Source: Polytrichum commune (Eukaryota; Streptophyta; Polytrichopsida; Polytrichales; Polytrichaceae). Taken from it: a stretch of 64,000 bases of DNA. Shown here one piece after another: positions 58,531-64,000 of the stretch. Numbering within the stretch: the first letter of the stretch is position 1; each line of letters starts with the position of its first letter. Where the stretch lies: assembly GCA_950295325.1 (NCBI GenBank), contig OX485804.1, positions 33,480,001 through 33,544,000 on the forward strand. Reading direction: 5' to 3'. The notes below the pieces were generated by a model. That model worked only from the letters and a program-made list of their open reading frames with translations. It was not told the origin of the DNA and searched no databases. The position numbers and the translations under genes were made by a program.

Positions 58531-60238
58531 CCATTCAATGAAATGAGATTGTTTTTAAAGTCTGGGAAGTCGAAATGGCTAATGGGACTAAAAGTACATG
58601 AGGATGGTTTCAAACCAGTCTTAATTCAATGAAAATATAAGTTCGAAGTTTTTTTCTTTTTCTTTTGAAAAACGTTGTCGACCATATATTTGTTTAGTAT
58701 ACACTATGTTCTTCACAATAAGTACACGTGGACGATTGAAATTTTTTTAGACCACTCCCATAGTGGTCATACTCAAACCACACATGTATTTAAGGTAGAG
58801 AGACCCATTTCCAATAACTTAAGCAATTTCGCATAAGTGTGGTACATGTGTGACAATAAAGTGGTTTTTTATAGGCTTGAAAATTGATATCACAATGTTT
58901 TAAAAAAATTGCAATTACAATGAATCCAAAGGCAAGATTCTCTCCCAACCCATATTCATAGCATACTAGTAGACAAAAACTTGAGTATAGCCAAGTGCCC
59001 TTTTCAGGAAACCCAAATCACGTCCTTTTAACTTATTTTTTTCATTAGGTTGAACTCCTCGACAACTATAACTCTTCTTTCATACGGTCAATACCTATTT
59101 CCAGCATTCCAAATTAGAGAATGACGGCTACACATTTGGACCTCCACAGCTTTAGGGGACTCTATGTATGAAGATTGGGGTGGTTATTGGAAATGGGTTT
59201 GTCAACCATAAATTATCTCATACAATCAATGATGAACCTCTAAATAATAATAACAGTGAACCATGTGGTTTCGGACAAAATCTTGATGTAGGGATATAGG
59301 GTTAATTTGAAAAATTCTCTATATAACCATCAATTTTTTTAAATATATCTATTTATTTATTTGCAAACAAATGTTTTGTGAATTGACAGTCATTGGGTTC
59401 AAACACATCTTGGTATATTCAAAACACTCACAAAGAGCATTCATGGCTCAAAACTATTTATGTACAACAACCATTTGAATTTAATTTTTATTATTTCATA
59501 CTAAATCAAATGAGGCAAGGGTAAGCTTGTTGGATAGATAAGCTCCAGACGCTTCTAAGTTAAGAAATTATATCGAATGCGTAATGATGTAGAACAGTGG
59601 GGCGACAACCTCACCACCACCATCACGTTGTTTGTTGTTCATTGTACATGGTTTGTCCTAAAATTATATCCAAGACGCCATGAATATTGGATGTCTTGAA
59701 TGGTAGAACAAGATGCCTTGAAAAGTAAGGCATGGCATCTTGAATACAAAAAGAAGATATCCAAGAGTTAAAATGAAATTCTGTCTCCAAAAAAAAAAGA
59801 AAAAAAAGAGAGTTAAAATGAAATAAATAATTCTCATTTCTTGAATACATAAATATTGCCAATGGGACTAAGATATTCCAATTTATGTGTAATGGATTTA
59901 GATGATTTATGCAAGTCGTGTGAAATTTGTGACGAGATTATTTCAAACAAATTGTCTTTATCGCCCCCCCCCCCCCCCCATATATATTAATATGATTGTC
60001 TACTTTACATTCATAACATTACTCAACCTCTCACCGAGGCTCCCTTTCTAAATGGAAAGTGAACAATGAGAGGTTGTCAATTCCAAGTAATTTTTGCAAA
60101 CAATCCTGTCAAGCTTTATACCCAAAACTTACAGTACTCCCAGCATGCTTGCCTTGCAAGTGTTGACTTACACATCATTCTCGACACAACATACAATAAA
60201 CATACAATAGGCAACCCTAGTCTTATAATTACCATAAC
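58531..60238. other. Noncoding stretch
   Basis: It contains a 16-C tract (59964-59979) and an A-rich run near 59790-59808. No gene is supported. Confidence 0.45.
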
Positions 60239-60364
60239 ATTATTCAAATCCATAACAATGTTATGTGGGATTGATAGTATTATGCGGAATATTCCCCATA
60301 TTCAGTCTAAATGTTTTACACAATATAGTCAGTCCCACATAACACTATTATGGATCTGAATAAT
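60239..60364. repeat. 126-bp hairpin (about 34-nt arms)
   Basis: The left arm ATTATTCAAATCCATAAC..GTTATGTGGGA pairs with the right arm TCCCACATAAC..TATGGATCTGAATAAT with few mismatches around a loop of about 57 bases. This could be a foldback MITE or a small-RNA precursor. Confidence 0.8.
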
Positions 60365-60568
60365 ATAATGACATTATGGAATAAGCAACTAATACTTTAT
60401 TAGAGTCAGTTAAGCTAAGCACGGGGGTAAGTACATGTAGGTTTCCAGTCATGAAATGAACAACACTCAAGTTGAGTAGTGTTTTTTTTGTAGGGGAGGC
60501 CCACAATGAATAAAATATGATGCCTAGAAAAATCCCAAACCCACGGAATGGCGGCCTAAAACTGAAGA

Positions 60569-61147
60569 GGGCCACTTCACACACAAGTATGAAGGCACGG
60601 GACCATTGCAATCAAAGGGCTCTCATTGGTCGCAAGGGCGGAGACTGTCCAAGTTCACTTCACACATGAAGGTGAAGGCCTAAAGGCCCAAAGAAGACTT
60701 CATGGATGAAAAGTCTACAAGGAGTCCTACATGGCGGACTTTGGATAAAGTTTCATGGTCTCCTAGAATTTTTGTCAAGCCCACTTCCAAGAGGTGGGCT
60801 TGACGCAAATTTCGGGAGACCATGTCTTTTTTAAATGTTTTTTCCAACATGACATATTTCAGGACAGGTTCTAGAACAAATTCCAGGATATACAAACACC
60901 ACCAAATAATTCTCTTGATTGAATAGAGTTTGAGACATATTATATCATACCAAATCCTCCCCTCATTTTCCGCCAAAAAAATATGCAATGGTCCCACAAC
61001 ATGGTCCATTCTCACTTCACACTGTGCTTGAGGGCCCGTGACCACATAAAACGACTTCCCCAACACGCATGGTACGGCCTTTGGATGAGAGTCAAGGGTC
61101 CACACCATTACAAGGTAACAACTCTTGGCTCATGTGTGAAGTGGCCC
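60569..61147. mobile_element. 579-bp Harbinger-type MITE, diverged
   Basis: The left end GGGCCACTTCACACACAAG and inverted right end GGGCCACTTCACACATGAG match the element at 37499. The right flank is TAA but the left flank is AGA, so the target duplication has decayed. 'Cttcacac.tg.g..gaaggcc' phrases recur inside. Confidence 0.75.
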
Positions 61148-61560
61148 TAAACATGCCAGAGTTGTCTAATAAACAAACACAGATGAAGGACGTTCTGAAT
61201 TCGAAAGCAGGCCTTTCATAAATATAGATCTACACTCTAGGTCGGATTCGGCTAAATGGGTCCGCTACATTACTTTATGCTCCAAATCCTCCTGAGTCGC
61301 TGTGCCCCCACCTCCTTGGAGTAGTATAAAAATTGTGCTAGTTTATTACTTTGTTCCCGCCATCATCTGGGAATCCACCTGATGTCCTAATTAATACCCA
61401 TCGGAGTGGCACTGCTCCTTATATAAGGTAGGTGGGCCTCAAATAGTTACTTCTCCGAGTGGCCCACTTCTTGTAGGATAGGCAAGATTTGGGTGAACCA
61501 ACCCATACACTTGTTTTAGGCCTCCAGTAATTAAGGTTTTTAGCGTCACCTTCTTTCGGT

Positions 61561-61917
61561 TAAACTTCTCGTTGAAAATGCATCAGCAGCGGCTAATCTT
61601 AATGGGAATCCAGGGGACAACTTTAGAATTGAATGGGGGGTCACAAGGCTGTCCACTGGCACCATATCTTCTTCTTCTTCTTCTTCTTTTTGAGACAGAA
61701 GGCCAATCAGCCAGCGCCAAAATGGATACCACAAAAGAAAAAACACGCGCCCTCACAGAGGGGAGGTGCACCATATCTTTTTCTCATAGCAGGAGAGGTA
61801 CTCACGCATGTAATCAAGAAAGCAGTTACGGAAGGCAAGTTGAAAGGACTCTCCCTCCTCGGGGGGAAGAGACAACAAAGCATATCCCAGAAGGAGTTGT
61901 GGCAATTACAGGTGTAA
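61561..61917 (+). pseudogene. LINE reverse transcriptase fragment interrupted by a SINE
   Basis: Just before the SINE the translation reads LELNGGSQGCPLAPYL, matching the LINE RT motif 'FELTRGVRQGCPLSPYLF'. After the SINE (from 61768) it continues PYLFLIAGEVLTHVIKK, then KGLSLLGGKRQQSISQ, the expected downstream RT sequence. The catalytic (Y/F)ADD motif is not reached, because similarity stops near 61900. It is a short dead fragment. Confidence 0.75.
61671..61767 (-). mobile_element. SINE, 5'-truncated copy, with 12-bp TSD
   Basis: The 12-bp GCACCATATCTT flanks it at 61659-61670 and 61768-61779. It carries the same tail block as the full copy at 9725 (TGAGACAGAAGGCC.. CAGCGCCAAA) but ends in (TTC)n instead of a pure T run and lacks the tRNA-like head. 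Minus orientation. Confidence 0.85.
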
Positions 61918-62700
61918 CATATTCCTTCCTATCTCTACCTCCACTACATGAGCCTCTACGCTTCATCTCACAATCCATGTGTTTGTTTAAGCCAAGGATG
62001 ACCCTCCCAAATGAGCACAAGCACACTCCAAAGCGACGACACAAAGGCTCCAAAGCAAAGACACAAAGGCTCCAAAACCGAACACAAAAGCTTCAAAGCG
62101 AATATATAGAAGCCTCAAACCCTAAGCCCTAAGCCTAAACCGGGAACCCATGATATTTTGAAATACCCCATGATGCCCTTGAGTAATCGGGGCACCATAT
62201 GATGTATATGGTCTTAAAAATACATACCTCAACTGTATCCTAACACAAATCATTAGTTTTCTATCCCAACAGTTAGACCAGTAAGTTGCCTATACATAAT
62301 TTTAAAAAATCCACACGAATATTTGCCTCCAATTAGAATTATAAGCCACGAATAGTTGCCTCCCATTAAAATTATAAGTCATTCACAATGTTAAAATTTT
62401 ATTAAAAAGTCCAAAAAGTTGGGTAGTTTGACCTATGGTACATGTATTAAAAAAATATATAATTAGGTTTTTAATGCAATTATATGCTTCAAAATATATT
62501 CATTTCCTATATATAATTACATTTTTGGATTCCTTGTTAGAAGGGCTACAAGGGTTTCCTACATTAAAACAAATTGTATCACTCAATATTGGACTAAAAC
62601 GCATTATAAGTGATTATAATCAGGACCATATAATACGGGAGTTGCGTACCCGGGGTGTTGGCCTTTTGTATTTTATTTTTATTTAAAAAAGAAACACTCA
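61918..62700. other. Noncoding spacer
   Basis: It contains a short 'acacaaaggctccaaa' repeat near 62040-62100. No gene is supported. Confidence 0.4.
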
Positions 62701-63004
62701 TTCCTTGTTGGATGCCTAAACCCCTGCCTCCAAGAAACCAATGTATGGGTTGGTTCGCCCCAGCTTGCAAGATGTGGGTGCAGAGAAGAAAAATGCCCAT
62801 TTAAGTAAGGCCTCTTTGCAATTAGATTTGAGCGAACCAACCCATACATTGGTTCCTTGTTGGATGCCTAAATCCTTGCCTCCAAGGAACCAATGTATGG
62901 GTTGGTTCGCCCCAACCTACAAGATGTGGGTGCAGAGAGGAAAAATGCCCATTTAAGCAAGGCCTCTTTGTAGCTGGATTTGGGCGAACCAATCTATACA
63001 CTCG
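62701..63004 (+). repeat. 152-bp tandem duplication carrying hairpin family H2
   Basis: Units start at 62701 and 62853 with TTCCTTGTTGGATGCC and share GGTTGGTTCGCCCCA, AAGATGTGGGTGCAGAGA and AAAAATGCCCATTTAAG. A 27-bp-arm hairpin spans the unit border (62832-62910: GCGAACCAACCCATACATTGG and its inverse). The related hairpin is at 42988-43083. Confidence 0.85.
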
Positions 63005-63005
63005 C

Positions 63006-64000
63006 TGTGAGCCTAAACGTTGGACTCACATGTGTTTTAGGTACTAAACACTTATTAGATTAGCCTTGGGGATTTTATTCAAGTAATTAAAAGTGAAAAA
63101 AAAATGTTGTTGGTAGTATAGAATTGTGTTAAGATTAAGTTAGAATTAAGGTAGGATTTCAAGTTAAATAGGGGGTTGGGCTTTTGGTTTATTAAATCTG
63201 AAATTAGCTAGGGTGAAATGCGACAGTGGGCAAGGGGTCACAGGGGGGTTTAAGAGTTGGAAATGGTATCCTTGCTGCCCATTTAGGGGTATAACCAGGC
63301 GAGGGGATAAACCTCAACCTCAGCGGGAAATCCGGTAAGGTCCAGGGGTCTCGAACGAGGAAGACATCACCAACAAGGAGGAAGCTCTCTCTCGGCGGGT
63401 CGGCGAAGGCAACTGGAATGGCCTGGCTCAAAAAAACAGAGGATTCGGCGAAGGCAGCGGGAGCAAATGTGTGTGGTTGAAAGGTGAGAGGCTGGGGAAA
63501 AGGCTAATGAGGGGCTGGCGAGCTGGGATTCCCGAAGAGGGATCGGAACAACACCGAACCAAGAGAGGGATTCGGGATGGTGGCTGTAGACCGAAGAGTG
63601 GCAAGGAGGAATTCGAGATGGTCAGCTGCTAATCCAGAGGGCAATGCTGCCAAACACCGATCCAAGAGCCCACACAATGTCACTGATTTACTGAATCACA
63701 AAAGAGGAGGTGGATTCAAGACTGGGCACTTGCACTCACGAGCTGACTCAAGAATGCGGAGTCCAGGGATTGAGGATGGAATGTGAATTCAACAGGAGGG
63801 TAAATGGGTCAATGTCGGGGATTCAAGTGACGGAGTGTGGGTCTGGTGTTGTGGGCCGAACTAGGAGGGGAGCGGCATCCCGTATGAAGATCAGCTGAGC
63901 AGGGTTTGGTGATGGTTGGATAGACAGGGTGAGGCAGGCCGATTAAGACCTCAAGGAGATATGGGAGAGTCGGCTACCTAGGGAAAGGCTGGGGTTGCTG
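63006..64000 (-). mobile_element. LTR family L1, copy D, truncated by the window end
   Basis: It starts TGTGAGCCTAAACGTTGG with GGACTCACATGTG just inside, the inverted form of the '..cacatgtgggc..gggctcaca' end of copies A-C. The purine-rich body mirrors the CT-rich body of the others. Its far border and second target duplication lie outside the window. Confidence 0.65.

Overview
The window looks like gene-poor, repeat-dense nuclear DNA from a plant. Introns carry canonical GT/AG borders. There are solo LTRs, copia and LINE remnants, tRNA-derived SINEs, and many small inverted-repeat elements with clean target-site duplications (TSDs). I see no conserved host gene, no rRNA and no complete tRNA gene. 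The species cannot be named from the sequence alone; the transposon proteins suggest a land plant.

Layout. At 0.5-2.1 kb lies a decayed Ty1/copia 3' end interrupted by a 412-bp hAT-type MITE. At 8.6-9.9 kb is a LINE reverse-transcriptase remnant next to a 189-bp SINE with a 12-bp TSD. At 10.6-15.3 kb are MITEs, an 8-bp minisatellite and a near-perfect 127-bp hairpin. At 15.4-19.1 kb is an inverted-repeat element split by a 1.6-kb solo LTR, followed by a second solo LTR of the same family. At 33-64 kb are scattered MITEs, a third solo LTR with an internal tandem repeat, foldback structures, a LINE/SINE nest and a fourth, truncated LTR.

The centrepiece is a Mutator-like composite element of about 11.07 kb (21148-32215). 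It is bounded by inverted repeats built from a 7-bp TGAGCGG-type motif. It carries two divergent genes. The minus-strand gene is a MULE-type transposase with a Cys/His DNA-binding region, a DDE-like core and a SWIM zinc finger. The plus-strand gene has seven phase-compatible exons that encode a ParB-like DGNHR domain and, at its C-terminus, a permuted (beta-class) DNA-methyltransferase-like fold. Two families of perfect or near-perfect palindromes sit around these genes: GTTTGGGTCG-type inverted pairs occur in the transposase intron and again in the leader of the second gene, and GTGCGTTAACGCAC-type palindromes occur in an array of about 11 units and as isolated copies flanking a strong TATA box.

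Both element genes carry stop codons and frameshifts in this copy, so it is probably a dead or partly decayed member of a family. Several of the shifts fall in or beside homopolymers and could be assembly errors. The architecture resembles the ParB-methyltransferase fusions of bacterial mobile DNA, here carried on a eukaryotic cut-and-paste transposon together with palindromic site arrays.
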